From Tahibacter soli (GTDB lineage: Bacteria; Pseudomonadota; Gammaproteobacteria; Xanthomonadales; Rhodanobacteraceae): 64,000 nucleotides of DNA. The translations under genes and the position numbers were made by a program. The notes under the pieces are model-generated. The model saw only the letters and a list, made by a program, of their open reading frames with translations. It was not told the DNA's origin and did not search any database. The DNA is taken from contig NZ_JAOVZO020000017.1 in NCBI RefSeq assembly GCF_025717065.2, positions 434,001 to 498,000 of the forward strand, in the 5' to 3' direction. How positions within the stretch are numbered: position 1 is the first letter of the stretch; each line of letters starts with the position of its first letter. Of the stretch, positions 20,773 to 29,878 are shown piece after piece.

Positions 20773-21189
20773 TTAGAACGGTTTCACCACGACGAGCACG
20801 ACGATCGCGATCAGAAACAGCACCGGCACCTCGTTGAACACGCGCAGCCAGCGCGGCGAGCGCGTGCAGGCGTCCCGCGCGAACTGCTTCGTCAGACGCA
20901 CGAGCCAGCCGTGGTAGCCGTACAGGCCCAGTACCAGCGTGAGCTTCGCGTGCATCCAGCCGGTCTGCAGGAAGCCCGGCACCTGCAGCACGGTCAGCAC
21001 GCCGAAGACGAGCGTCGCCACCGCGCCGATGTTGGTCATGACCAGCAGCCGGCGCTCCATCACCTTCAGGCGCTCACGCACGACCGGCTCGGTCGCCTCG
21101 GCGTGGTAGACGAAAAGGCGCGGCAGGTAGAACAGGCCGGCGAACCAGGCGGCGACGAAGACGATGTGAAACGCTTTGAACCAGAGCAT
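20773..21189 (-). CDS. hemJ: Protoporphyrinogen IX oxidase, HemJ type
   Basis: A 138-residue protein with four membrane helices. It matches HemJ, which performs the penultimate heme step in bacteria lacking HemG and HemY. Diagnostic segments are LWFKAFHIVFVAAWFAGLFY with the conserved His8, RLFVYHAE, a Lys-containing HAKLTLVLGLYGYHG helix, and the R-FNEVP near the C-terminus. The start MLWFKAFHI is family-typical. It is monocistronic and divergent from the DUF6776-like gene. Confidence 0.92.
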   Translation of the reverse strand: MLWFKAFHIVFVAAWFAGLFYLPRLFVYHAEATEPVVRERLKVMERRLLVMTNIGAVATLVFGVLTVLQVPGFLQTGWMHAKLTLVLGLYGYHGWLVRLTKQFARDACTRSPRWLRVFNEVPVLFLIAIVVLVVVKPF

Positions 21190-21365
21190 GGCGGGTCGGC
21201 GGCGGCTGGCGGATGCGCGAGTGTAGCCAGACTCGGGGGCCGCCCGTGCGGCGGTGCGGCGATAAGACGCGCCGCCGTCCGGCGCTTTGACCGAAACCGC
21301 AGACGCCGCTCGCCGTTTGCGCCTATCATCCCGGACCCCGCAGCCACGGCCGGACCGACTCGCCG

Positions 21366-22136
21366 ATGTCCCGCAACACCCCGCAATTTCCGCAGCTCGT
21401 GGTGCGCCGGTACGATCCGCAGCAATTGCGGCGCCGCGTGCTGCTCGGCGCGGTCGCGTGGGTCACGACGGTGCTCGTGACGATCGCGGTGATGCGCTGG
21501 TTCGCGCCGGTGCCGGTCGACGGTCCGTCGCCGGCGGCGTTCGAACAGGTGAAACAGGAAAACGAGACGCTCAAGCAGCGTGTCGCGGTGCTCGAGCGCG
21601 CCGACCAGGTCGACCGCATCGCGAGCTCGGACCTGCAGCAGACGCTGCGCGAGCGCGAAGAGGAGATTGCCGGCCTGCGCACCGACATCGCGTTCTACAG
21701 CCGGCTCGTCGGCGGCGGTGCGCGGCGCGAGGGTTTGGCGGTACATTCTGTACATGTGTCGGCGCTCAAGGAATCGCGCGCCTGGAACGTGACGGTGACG
21801 CTGACGCAGAACCTCAAACGCTCCCAGGTCAGCGAAGGCAAGGTGCAGGTCGCGATCGAGGGCGTCAACGGCGGACAGCTCAGGAGCCTGCCTTGGTCGG
21901 AGCTGTCGGCCGGCGGCGAAGCGGGGGGCATGCCGTTTTCGTTCAAGTATTTTCAACAGGTCTCCGGCACCGTGATGTTGCCGGAGGGGTTCTCGCCGAA
22001 CCGCATCAAGGTGCTGGTCGACGCGGGCGGCGGTGGTCGTATCGAACAGGGATTCGCCTGGGACGAAGCTCAGGCGGCCGAGGAGACTCAAAATGTTCAA
22101 CAGCAAGAAAAGTCCGGCGCAGGAACCGCTCGGTAG
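21366..22136 (+). CDS. Membrane-anchored coiled-coil protein (DUF6776-like)
   Basis: A 256-residue protein. One membrane helix (about 26-45) is followed by a coiled coil (about 58-110, KQENETLKQRVAVLE) and a beta-rich domain (about 115-230) facing the periplasm. The pattern fits DUF6776, found in Xanthomonadales next to bactofilin genes; the function is unknown. The downstream bactofilin start lies 44 nt inside this gene, so the two are translated together. I infer a role in linking the bactofilin polymer to the membrane or cell wall. Confidence 0.7.
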   Translation: MSRNTPQFPQLVVRRYDPQQLRRRVLLGAVAWVTTVLVTIAVMRWFAPVPVDGPSPAAFEQVKQENETLKQRVAVLERADQVDRIASSDLQQTLREREEEIAGLRTDIAFYSRLVGGGARREGLAVHSVHVSALKESRAWNVTVTLTQNLKRSQVSEGKVQVAIEGVNGGQLRSLPWSELSAGGEAGGMPFSFKYFQQVSGTVMLPEGFSPNRIKVLVDAGGGGRIEQGFAWDEAQAAEETQNVQQQEKSGAGTAR

Positions 22137-22518
22137 CCCGACGGTGATCGCGCGGGGCACCACGATCCGCGGCGACCTGACGTTCTCCGGCGCGATGTTC
22201 CTGGAGGGGCGCATCGAAGGCACCGTGCGCGCCGAAGGCGACGACGCGAGCTTCACCCAGACCTCGCAGGGCGTCGTGCACGGCGAAATCCAGGCACCGT
22301 CTATCGTGCTCAACGGCGAAGTGCACGGCGACGTGCACGCGTCCGAACGCCTGCAGCTCGGCGAGGGCGCGCGCGTGGAAGGCAACATCTTCTACAAGGT
22401 GCTGCAGATGGACGCGGGTGCGCGCGTCAACGGCAAGATGGTGCACCAGACCGAGGCGCCCAAGCGCCTGACCGCGCCGGGCGTCAACACGTCCGCCGCG
22501 GCGGCCGAACCGGCCTGA
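22093..22518 (+). CDS. Bactofilin
   Basis: A 141-residue cytoskeletal protein. The core (about 18-115) is the right-handed beta-helix with regularly spaced Gly/Val turns (VIARGTTIRGDLTFSG, LEGRIEGTVRAEG, VLNGEVHGDVHA). Flanks are short and disordered, as in other bactofilins, which polymerise without nucleotides. The ATG at 22093 has GAGGAG upstream and overlaps the preceding gene by 44 nt. Confidence 0.92.
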   Translation: MFNSKKSPAQEPLGSPTVIARGTTIRGDLTFSGAMFLEGRIEGTVRAEGDDASFTQTSQGVVHGEIQAPSIVLNGEVHGDVHASERLQLGEGARVEGNIFYKVLQMDAGARVNGKMVHQTEAPKRLTAPGVNTSAAAAEPA

Positions 22519-22584
22519 CGCCTTGAATCGGCGGCCTGCCGACACGATCTCGCGGGCAGGCCCGCCATGCCGCACGGAATACCG

Positions 22585-22950
22585 ATGACTACCGCAACGC
22601 CGAGTTACCAGGATGCGATCGAACAGCCGCTGCTGTTCACCGACGCCGCCGCGCGCAAGGTGCGCGAGCTGATCGACGAGGAAGGCAATCCCGAACTCAA
22701 GCTGCGCGTGGCGATCTCGGGCGGCGGCTGTTCCGGCTTCCAGTACGGTTTCAGTTTCGACGAGGACCGCGCCGAGGACGATCTGGCGATCGAGAACGGC
22801 GGCGTCACGCTCGTCGTCGACCCGCTGTCGCTGCAATACCTCATGGGCGCGGAAATCGACTATGCCGAGTCGCTGACCGGCGCGCAGTTCGTCATCCGCA
22901 ACCCCAACGCGAAAACGACCTGCGGCTGCGGGTCGTCGTTCACGGTCTGA
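22585..22950 (+). CDS. erpA: Iron-sulfur cluster insertion protein ErpA
   Basis: A-type carrier of the HesB/IscA family that delivers [4Fe-4S] clusters to targets such as IspG/IspH. The three Cys ligands are in [11 protein letters not shown] and the C-terminal TTCGCGSSF, which together mark ErpA, not IscA. The ATG at 22585 ([10 protein letters not shown], 121 residues) gives a family-typical length; an in-frame ATG at 22567 would add six residues and cannot be excluded. It follows the bactofilin gene by 66 bp and precedes nudC by 19 bp. Confidence 0.93.
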   Translation: MTTATPSYQDAIEQPLLFTDAAARKVRELIDEEGNPELKLRVAISGGGCSGFQYGFSFDEDRAEDDLAIENGGVTLVVDPLSLQYLMGAEIDYAESLTGAQFVIRNPNAKTTCGCGSSFTV

Positions 22951-22969
22951 CGGGCCGCTCCGGGTTCGC

Positions 22970-23941
22970 ATGGTCGCCAGCGTTCGCAGCCGGGCCAACG
23001 TCTTCGCCGCGCTGGCGCTCGATCGTGCCGGGGAGTTTCGCGACGACGACGCGTTCATCGGGCTGCATCGCGCCGCCGAAACCACGCGTTTTCTCGTACT
23101 GCGCGCCGACGGCCGTGCGCTCGTCGACGAGGCTCGCCGCAGCCTGCGTGCGCTGACGGAAGCCGAACGCGCCGAACGCGTGCCGCTCGCCGTGCCGACG
23201 TTTCTCGGACGCAACGAACACGCCGCATGGTTCGCGGTGGGCGTGGAGGCCGACGAGGATGCGTTCGCGCAAAGCCTCGGCGCGCGCTGGATGGACCTGC
23301 GCAGCGCCGGGCTCGCGCTGCCGGCGTTCGACGCGGGCCTGTTCGCCTATGCCCGCGGCGTGCTGTTCTGGCAGACGCGCGTGCGTTTCTGCGGCGCGTG
23401 CGGTTCGCCGACCGTGCTGCTCTCGTCCGGCCATCGCGCGCGCTGCACCGGCGCCGCGTGCGGTCTCGAACACTTTCCGCGTACCGACCCCGCGATCATC
23501 GTGATCGTCGGCTGGCGCGACGCGTGCCTGCTCGGCCGGCAGCCGTCGTGGCCCCAAGGGCGCTGGTCGACGCTCGCGGGGTTCGTCGAACCGGGCGAAA
23601 CGCTCGAAGACGCCGTACGCCGCGAAGTGCACGAGGAAGCCGGCGTCACCGTCGACGAATGCGACTACCACTCGTCGCAGCCCTGGCCGTTTCCGTCGTC
23701 GCTGATGCTCGGCTTCACGGCGCGCGCGACCGACCCCGCGATCAAGGTCGGCGCCGAACTCGCCGAGGCGCGCTGGTTCGAAGTCGACGACATCGTGCGC
23801 GGCCTCGCCGACAAGAGCTTCGTGCTGCCGCCGCCGCTGTCCGTATCGCATCGCCTGATCGAGCACTGGCTGCGCGAAACGGCGGGCCTCGAACTCTCCG
23901 CGCTGGCGAACGACGAACCCTGGCTCGCGCCGCGCCGTTAA
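22970..23941 (+). CDS. nudC: NAD+/NADH diphosphatase and RNA deNADing enzyme
   Basis: A 323-residue protein. A zinc ribbon (FCGACGSPT...CTGAACGLEHFPR; four Cys) sits before the Nudix domain with box GFVEPGETLEDAVRREVHEE. The SQPWPFPSSLM motif, specific to NudC, follows. The enzyme hydrolyses NADH and removes NAD caps from RNA. The N-terminal about 130 residues are the poorly conserved family domain. Length is longer than E. coli NudC but usual for other groups. Confidence 0.93.
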   Translation: MVASVRSRANVFAALALDRAGEFRDDDAFIGLHRAAETTRFLVLRADGRALVDEARRSLRALTEAERAERVPLAVPTFLGRNEHAAWFAVGVEADEDAFAQSLGARWMDLRSAGLALPAFDAGLFAYARGVLFWQTRVRFCGACGSPTVLLSSGHRARCTGAACGLEHFPRTDPAIIVIVGWRDACLLGRQPSWPQGRWSTLAGFVEPGETLEDAVRREVHEEAGVTVDECDYHSSQPWPFPSSLMLGFTARATDPAIKVGAELAEARWFEVDDIVRGLADKSFVLPPPLSVSHRLIEHWLRETAGLELSALANDEPWLAPRR

Positions 23942-24021
23942 ACGTCGTTTCGGCATCGCCGCAGCACTGCTATTGACGCGCGCGGCGGCTACAATCGGGC
24001 AAACCTCCAGACGTCCGGTTT

Positions 24022-24897
24022 ATGGCCATCAAACTCCTCGCCGTTCTCGTCGTGTTCGCGCTGGCCCAGGGCCTGCCCGATCTTTCGCGCCTGCGCGACT
24101 TCGGCCGCCTGCGCGTATGGCTCGGCGTGCTCGAACAGCTCGGCGACGGCGGGCGCACGGTCGTCGCGCTGGCCGTGCCGGTCGTACTTTGTGCACTCGT
24201 GCAATATGCGCTCGGCGGCTGGCTGTTCGGCCTGCTCTCGTTCGCGTTCGCCGTCTGCGTGCTGTGGTACAGCTGGGGGCCGCGCGATCTGTCCGAAGAC
24301 GTCGACGCGATCGTCAAGGCGCCCGACAGCGACCGCCGCCTCGCCGCCGCACAGGCGCTGCGCTGCGACGGCGACGACCGCCCGCTGCCGTTCGAGGCGC
24401 CGGCGCTGGTCGACGCCGCGTTCTGCTCGGCGCTGCGCCGCTGGTTCGGCGTGCTGTTCTGGTTTCTCGTGCTCGGCCCGTGCGGCGCGCTGCTGTACCG
24501 GCTGACGCAGCTCCTGGCGTATTCGCCGTCGCTCGCGGGCGTGCAGGGCGAGGTCGGCCGCGGATTCGCGCAGAAGCTCGCGACGCTGCTCGACTGGGCG
24601 CCGGCGCATCTGATGGCGCTCGCGCTCGCGATCGCCTCCGACTTCGACGCGGTTTTCCAGACGTGGAAAACGTGGCACGACCGTGCCGGCAAGGGCTATT
24701 TCAGCCTCGATCTCGGGTTTCTCTCGGCCATCGCGCGCGCCAGCGTCGACGCCGACGTGATCGCCGGCGACGGCTACGCCGAAGACGTCAACGATCCGCT
24801 CGTCGAACTCGCCGACGCGCGCCATCTGCTCGTGCGCGTGCTGATCGTCTGGCTCGCCGCGACGAGTTTGCTCGTGCTCGGCGGTTTCGGCGTCTAG
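24022..24897 (+). CDS. ampE: AmpE-like inner-membrane protein (CobD/AmpE family)
   Basis: A 291-residue protein with four to five membrane helices. It resembles AmpE: an N-terminal helix followed by the amphipathic segment RLRVWL, a second pair of helices at about 45-85, the RWFGVLFWFLVLGPCGALLYR helix (about 141-161) and a C-terminal helix. AmpE is linked to beta-lactamase induction with AmpD, but no ampD or ampC is in the window. Its stop overlaps the convergent ArsR-type gene by 4 bp. Confidence 0.75.
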   Translation: MAIKLLAVLVVFALAQGLPDLSRLRDFGRLRVWLGVLEQLGDGGRTVVALAVPVVLCALVQYALGGWLFGLLSFAFAVCVLWYSWGPRDLSEDVDAIVKAPDSDRRLAAAQALRCDGDDRPLPFEAPALVDAAFCSALRRWFGVLFWFLVLGPCGALLYRLTQLLAYSPSLAGVQGEVGRGFAQKLATLLDWAPAHLMALALAIASDFDAVFQTWKTWHDRAGKGYFSLDLGFLSAIARASVDADVIAGDGYAEDVNDPLVELADARHLLVRVLIVWLAATSLLVLGGFGV

Positions 24898-25571
24898 CCG
24901 GCGTTCTCGAAGCGTTCGACGCCGAACGCGACCCGCAGGACTTCTTCGCCGGCCGGCGTCACCCACAGCGCGCGGCTCGCCTTTTCGCGTCGCACCCAGT
25001 CGCTGGTCAGCGCCGCGCGCGCGATTTCCGCGCCCAGCGCACCGGCGACGTGCGGCCGGCGTTCGCTCCAGTCCATGCACGCACGGCCGTCGGCCGCCGC
25101 GATGCCGAGCGCGGCGAGCGCCGACGCGCCGGCCGGCGTCACGCGAAACCACGGTTCGGCGTCGACGATCCAGCCGTTGCGCACCATCGCCTGCGCGAGC
25201 GCGACGCCGATTTCGCCGGCGACGTGGTCGTAGCACAGTCGGCAGCGGCGCAGCGCGCCCGATGCGCGCGTCTCGCCCGGCGTGCGCGGTCGTCTCGGTG
25301 TGGAAAAGTACGCAAAGTGCTCGAGCATGCGCGCAACCTCGCCGTCGGCGAGCCGGAAATAGCGATGCCGTCCGCTCGGCGTCACGCGAATCAGGCGGCC
25401 GTCGACGAGCTTGCGCAGGTGTGCGCTCGCGGTCGAGGCGCCGACGTTCGCCGCGCGTCCGAGCTCCGTCGCCGTCCAGCCGCGGCCGTCGAGCAGATGC
25501 GCGAGCATCGCCGCGCGCGCGGGTTCCGTGATGAGCGCGGCGAGGCTCGCAAGGTCTGGATCGTTCGTCAT
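24894..25571 (-). CDS. ArsR-type winged-helix transcriptional regulator
   Basis: A 225-residue regulator. Residues about 8-75 form the winged helix of the ArsR/GntR-like group (ARAAMLAHLLDGRGWTATELGRAANVGASTASAHLRKL). The C-terminal part (about 95-225) contains CRLCYDHVAGEIGVALAQAM and two further similar beta-hairpin segments (WFRVTPAG and ALWVTPAGEEVL). Such proteins often repress a divergent gene; here an alpha/beta hydrolase starts 59 bp away. The Cys-x-x-Cys could be a metal or redox sensor. The ATG start is preferred to an upstream TTG at 25583. Confidence 0.85.
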   Translation of the reverse strand: MTNDPDLASLAALITEPARAAMLAHLLDGRGWTATELGRAANVGASTASAHLRKLVDGRLIRVTPSGRHRYFRLADGEVARMLEHFAYFSTPRRPRTPGETRASGALRRCRLCYDHVAGEIGVALAQAMVRNGWIVDAEPWFRVTPAGASALAALGIAAADGRACMDWSERRPHVAGALGAEIARAALTSDWVRREKASRALWVTPAGEEVLRVAFGVERFENAG

Positions 25572-25630
25572 TTCGTCTCGCAACGAAGCATCGGCGGGCT
25601 ACCGTCGGCGTCTTGCCCGGAGTGCCGCCG

Positions 25631-26614
25631 ATGTCTCGCATCCTTCTGCTGTTGTGCCTCGCCACGTTAACCCGATTCGCCGTCGCCGACGAAGCGCGCA
25701 TACCATCCGGCGTCGACGGCCTGCGCCTGTACCTGCGCCATCAGGCGCCCGCGCGGCCGTCGCGCGCCGCGCCGGTGCTGATCGTGCACGGCGCGACGTT
25801 TCCGTCCGCGAACGCGGCGGCGTGGAAGATCGGCGGCCGTTCGTGGATGGACGAACTCGACGCCGCCGGCTTCGACGTCTACGCGCTCGATTTTCTCGGC
25901 TACGGCGAATCGGATCGCTATCCGGCGATGGCGTCGGACGACGCGGCCGGCGCGCCGCTCGTCGGCATCGAGGCGATGGTCGAACAGCTCGATCGCGCGG
26001 TCGAGCATGTTCGCACCCAGGCCGGCGCGCCGCGTGTCGACGTCGTTGCGCACTCGGCCGGCACGCTCGTCGCCGCGCGCTACACGCAGCTGCACGGCGA
26101 CAAGGTCGAACGGCTCGTGCTGTTCGGCACGCCGGGGCCGGGCGAGCCCGACGCGTCGGCGCAACCCGAGGCCGTACGCTGGTTCGCGTCGACGCGCGAT
26201 GCGCAGCTCGGGGGCTACGAAGCGAAGGTGCGCAGCGCGAAGCGCCTGGATCTTGCGATGTTCGAGTCGTGGTGGCGTACGTACCTGGCGAGCGATCCGC
26301 CGGGTGCGCGGCGGCAGCCGCCGTCGGTGCGCGTGCCGTCGGGCCTGTCGGCCGCGATCGGCGACATCGCGCGCACCGGCCGGCTGCCGTACGAGCCCGG
26401 GAAGATCGATCGCCCGACACTGGTGATCCAGGGCGAATGGGATGCCGTCACGCCGCCCGCCGAAGGCCTGCGGGTGTTCGAGCGCCTCGCGTCGCCGCTC
26501 AAGCGCTACGCGATCGTCAGCCGCGCCGGCCATCGCGCGCACCTGGAGGCGAGCCGGATGCAGCTGTTCCGCGAGATCGAAGCGTTTCTCGCCGGCAACG
26601 ACGACGACCGGTGA
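25631..26614 (+). CDS. Secreted alpha/beta hydrolase
   Basis: A 327-residue protein with a signal peptide (MSRILLLLCLATLTRFAVADEA). The alpha/beta hydrolase core has VLIVHGATFPS (oxyanion), VDVVAHSAGTLVAARY with the nucleophile Ser in a H-S-A-G elbow, GEWDAVTPP supplying the acid and AGHRAHLE supplying the His. The substrate is unknown. It is divergent from the ArsR-type regulator, so it is probably its target. GGAG lies 9 bp before the ATG; an in-frame TTG at 25613 was not used. Confidence 0.8.
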   Translation: MSRILLLLCLATLTRFAVADEARIPSGVDGLRLYLRHQAPARPSRAAPVLIVHGATFPSANAAAWKIGGRSWMDELDAAGFDVYALDFLGYGESDRYPAMASDDAAGAPLVGIEAMVEQLDRAVEHVRTQAGAPRVDVVAHSAGTLVAARYTQLHGDKVERLVLFGTPGPGEPDASAQPEAVRWFASTRDAQLGGYEAKVRSAKRLDLAMFESWWRTYLASDPPGARRQPPSVRVPSGLSAAIGDIARTGRLPYEPGKIDRPTLVIQGEWDAVTPPAEGLRVFERLASPLKRYAIVSRAGHRAHLEASRMQLFREIEAFLAGNDDDR

Positions 26615-26639
26615 AAATTCTGTGCCGGATTCAGCAGAA

Positions 26640-26667
26640 CCGCCGACGCTCTCGCGAGCGCCGGCGG
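26640..26667. terminator. Bidirectional hairpin between convergent genes
   Basis: CCGCCG-A-CGCTC/GAGCG-C-CGGCGG with a TCGC tetraloop; one internal mismatch. It sits in the 59-bp gap between the hydrolase and the GH30-type gene, which end towards each other. No T-run is present. Confidence 0.5.
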
Positions 26668-26673
26668 CCGATG

Positions 26674-28098
26674 CTACTGCTGCACCCAGAACTCGATCGA
26701 GTTTTTCGGCACGCTGACTGAAAGGCTCGGACCCGCGACCGTCGCGAGCGCGAGCTTCCAGTTGGCGAGGTTGTAGCGATAGCCTTTGAAGTTGCCGACG
26801 GTGCCGGTGCCGGTGTCGACGTTGAACGTGAACGTCGTCGCGTCGCGATTGGTCATGACGACGACGAGCTTGCCGGTATCGCCGCCTTGGCGGAATGCGA
26901 GGATGCGCTGGTTGTTGCGTACGGTCGGCTCGTCGACCTGGTAGCGGCGCGAATCCCACGGCATCCATTCGAGAAAGCCCACGAGCGCGCGCCAGTTGCG
27001 CAGTTCGTAGTCGAAGTGGCCCTTCTGGATGTTCGGGTACTTGGTGAAGTCGTTGTCGTCGGCCGGCCGCCAGTAGCCGAGCGCGTAACCCTGCGCCTCC
27101 GCGTTGTACGTCGGCTTGAGCGCGTGCAGCCAGTACCAGGTCGGCGAATCGACGAACGCGAACCAGTTCATCACGGACTGCGCGGTGTTCATCATGCGCG
27201 CTTCGGACGTCGTGTTGTCGAGATACTCGAACTCGTTGTTGTAGACCACCTTGCCGAGCTTGTTCGCGTTGTACGTCGCGGCGTTCGCGATCTGGTCGTT
27301 CGAGTTCGCGCCGATCTTGTGCCACGTCCATGCGTCGACGAGGTCGAGATCGAGGCCGGTGCGCAGCGCGGCGCGATTCTGGCCGTCGAGACTGTTCGCG
27401 TGCAGGTGGATGCCCGGGAATGCCGCGCGCACTTTCGCGTTGACGGCGTTGTACGTCGCGACGTATTCGGCGTCGCTGTAGACCGCCGACGAATAGGCGG
27501 TCGAATAGACCGGTTCGTTCTGCAGGCCGAACGCGACGACCGGCACGTCGTTCGCGATCAGGTAGCGGATGTCTTCGACTACCGCGTCGCCGAAGCTGCC
27601 GAGAAACGCCGCGTCGAACTGCTTGAGCTTGCCGCCGATGTAGCTGTTGTTCGATTTCCATCCCGGCGTCGGCGACCAATATTCGAAATTGACGCCTTCC
27701 GCGCCCGAATCGCGAATCAGCGCGGCAAGTTCGCTCAGCTGTTCGGGCCAGCGCTCGACCAGGTTCTTGCCGTCGTTGCGCAGGCCGCGGTAGTACAGGC
27801 CGCCCGCGAGGCGGATGTAGCGGAAGCCGTATCCGCGGCCGATCATTTCGGTAGCGAAACGCGTGCGCTCGCTCGGCACGAGATCGTGCGGCACCGACGT
27901 CGTCGCCGCGGGCAGGCCGTTGTTGCCGGAGCCGATGGAGTCGCTCTGGATCTCGACGCCGAGGCCCCAGATCGTCTGCTTCGGCACGTCGAGGCGTACG
28001 CGGTACTGCTGTGCGGACGCCGCGATCGACCAGGCGCCCGCGACCGCGGCGCAACCGAGGAACAGCAAGGATTTGAGCAAGTGCGGCTTGCGTTGCAT
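26674..28098 (-). CDS. Secreted GH30-type (clan A) glycoside hydrolase
   Basis: A 474-residue protein with a signal peptide ending near residue 29. The (beta/alpha)8 domain shows the GH30-like signature WSPTPGWKSNN...IGGKLK (residues 141-160), the acid/base Glu195 in GLQNEPVYS and the likely nucleophile Glu289 in YNNEFEY. A C-terminal beta domain (about 395-474) fits the GH30 side domain. GH30 includes glucuronoxylanases, glucosidases and beta-1,6-galactanases; the subfamily cannot be told here. Its place beside galactonate-type genes suggests a galactose-containing substrate. GGGAGGG precedes the start. It ends the operon after the symporter by 36 bp. Confidence 0.8.
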   Translation of the reverse strand: MQRKPHLLKSLLFLGCAAVAGAWSIAASAQQYRVRLDVPKQTIWGLGVEIQSDSIGSGNNGLPAATTSVPHDLVPSERTRFATEMIGRGYGFRYIRLAGGLYYRGLRNDGKNLVERWPEQLSELAALIRDSGAEGVNFEYWSPTPGWKSNNSYIGGKLKQFDAAFLGSFGDAVVEDIRYLIANDVPVVAFGLQNEPVYSTAYSSAVYSDAEYVATYNAVNAKVRAAFPGIHLHANSLDGQNRAALRTGLDLDLVDAWTWHKIGANSNDQIANAATYNANKLGKVVYNNEFEYLDNTTSEARMMNTAQSVMNWFAFVDSPTWYWLHALKPTYNAEAQGYALGYWRPADDNDFTKYPNIQKGHFDYELRNWRALVGFLEWMPWDSRRYQVDEPTVRNNQRILAFRQGGDTGKLVVVMTNRDATTFTFNVDTGTGTVGNFKGYRYNLANWKLALATVAGPSLSVSVPKNSIEFWVQQ

Positions 28099-28134
28099 GA
28101 CTTCCCTCCCGTGGTGAGCCCGTCGAACGGGCGT

Positions 28135-29859
28135 TTATTTATTGACTAATGCACTGTTGTTCCTCGACGAAATGCGCCAGGCGACGAACGCGATCGCGAG
28201 CGACGCGCAGCCGAATACCGCGAGTGCGACGCGGCCTTCGCGGTTGAACGCCGTCAGCGCGAGCGTCAGTGCGCCGGACGCCGCGAGCGAGATCGCGACG
28301 ATGCGCGCCGGCGCGTGGTCGACGCTTTCGCCGGGCGAGAGCGGCGTCGGCGCGTAGGCGGCGACGCGCGCTTCGATATCGCGCCACACGGGCTGGTCGG
28401 TGCGGCGCATGACGTGCGCGATCGCGAGCAGCACGACCGGCAGCACCGCGCCGATCAGCACGTCGGTCATGCGCGGATTCGCCTGCGTCCACGCGGCGAA
28501 CGCGCCGCTGCCGAAAGGGCCGTCTGCGCTCATGCCGAACTTGACCCAGACGCCCGTCGCGAAGCTCGTGCAGGCCGAGCCGGCGACGGCGGCGAGGCCG
28601 ATGCGACCGCTCAGCAGGCCCCAGATGATCGGCGCCATCAACGGGCCGAACAGCAGGCCGGTCAGCGTCAGGATGATCTTTTCCGCGCCGCCCATGAGCG
28701 GCACGAGCAGGGCGACCGCGGTCAGTGCCGCGCCGATCGCGAGCGTGAACCAGCGCCCGGCCGAGACGAGCGCGGTGTCGCTCGCGCCGGGACGAAACAG
28801 CCGGCGATAGAACTGTTCGGTCAGCACACCGGCGAACACGTTGATCTGGCCGCTCACCGCGCTCGCCGTCGCCGAAAACATCGCCGCCATCATCAGCCCG
28901 AGCATGCCGGCCGGCAGCACGAGCTGGCTGGCGAGGATGTAGGCCTGCTCCGGATCGGCGTCGGCGCGCAGCATGCGAAACAGGATCGGCGGCGTCAGCC
29001 ACAACGCGGGGCTGACGAGGTACAGCGCGCCGAACAGCCAGGCGCTCTTCTTCGCGTCGATATCGCTCGGCACGCAGATGTAGCGCTGCGCGAACGCCCA
29101 TTCCGCGCCGACGAGAAAAAAGTGCACGCCGACCCAGCCGGCCATGAACCACAGGGTGTACTGGTCCGACAGCGGCGAGAAAAACGTCGCCGGCAGAACG
29201 GCCGTCGCGCCGCCGTCGTGCACGCGCAGCCACAACAGCGGAATCACGAACAGCACCGCGAGCTGCAGCACGATGAACTGCAGCACGTCGGTCATCAGCA
29301 CGGCCCACAGGCCACCGGCGACGGTGTACGTCACGACGATCGCGCCGAACAGCAGCACCGCGAACGTCAGCGACAGATGCCCGGTCGCCGGGTCGCGCAG
29401 CCACGCGCCGGGTTCGAGCGGCACGAGCGCGACGAGCATCACCGACACCGCGTACAGCGCGACGCCGGTCGAGACGATGCGCACGCCCATCATCGCCCAC
29501 GTATAGAACTGCACGGCGGCCGGACCGAACCGCAGTTCGACGAACTCGGCAGGCGTCGTCACGCCGGTTCGCCGCCAGCGGCCGGCGACGAAGAACCCGA
29601 CAAGGATCGCCGACACGCCGATGCACGTGTTGATCGCGATCGCGACGACGCCTTCGCGATACGCAAGGCCGCCCCACACGACGAACGTGCCCGCCGACTT
29701 GAGCGTCATGAAGCCGCTCAGGCCCGACACCCACCACGGCGACTTGCCGCCGGCGGCGAACATGTCTTTCGACCGCCGGTTGCGCCTGGCGTAGTAGAGG
29801 CCGATCGCGAGCGTGCCGACGAGATACAGCGCGAGCACGACGGTGTCGATCAACGACAT
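28135..29859 (-). CDS. Sodium/solute symporter (SSS family), sugar-type
   Basis: A 574-residue inner-membrane transporter with about 14 helices. Family marks include the N-terminal RNRRSKDMFAAGGKSPWW loop, the long membrane segments that follow, and GLMMAAMFSATASAVSGQINVFAGVLT in the middle, the position of the conserved SSS helix with sodium-binding Ser residues. Relatives include sodium-sugar and sialate carriers. In this operon it would move the released sugar, or its acid, from periplasm to cytoplasm. It is 19 bp past the TonB receptor gene. Confidence 0.88.
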   Translation of the reverse strand: MSLIDTVVLALYLVGTLAIGLYYARRNRRSKDMFAAGGKSPWWVSGLSGFMTLKSAGTFVVWGGLAYREGVVAIAINTCIGVSAILVGFFVAGRWRRTGVTTPAEFVELRFGPAAVQFYTWAMMGVRIVSTGVALYAVSVMLVALVPLEPGAWLRDPATGHLSLTFAVLLFGAIVVTYTVAGGLWAVLMTDVLQFIVLQLAVLFVIPLLWLRVHDGGATAVLPATFFSPLSDQYTLWFMAGWVGVHFFLVGAEWAFAQRYICVPSDIDAKKSAWLFGALYLVSPALWLTPPILFRMLRADADPEQAYILASQLVLPAGMLGLMMAAMFSATASAVSGQINVFAGVLTEQFYRRLFRPGASDTALVSAGRWFTLAIGAALTAVALLVPLMGGAEKIILTLTGLLFGPLMAPIIWGLLSGRIGLAAVAGSACTSFATGVWVKFGMSADGPFGSGAFAAWTQANPRMTDVLIGAVLPVVLLAIAHVMRRTDQPVWRDIEARVAAYAPTPLSPGESVDHAPARIVAISLAASGALTLALTAFNREGRVALAVFGCASLAIAFVAWRISSRNNSALVNK

Positions 29860-29878
29860 GGCATGGGCTCCGCGACGA

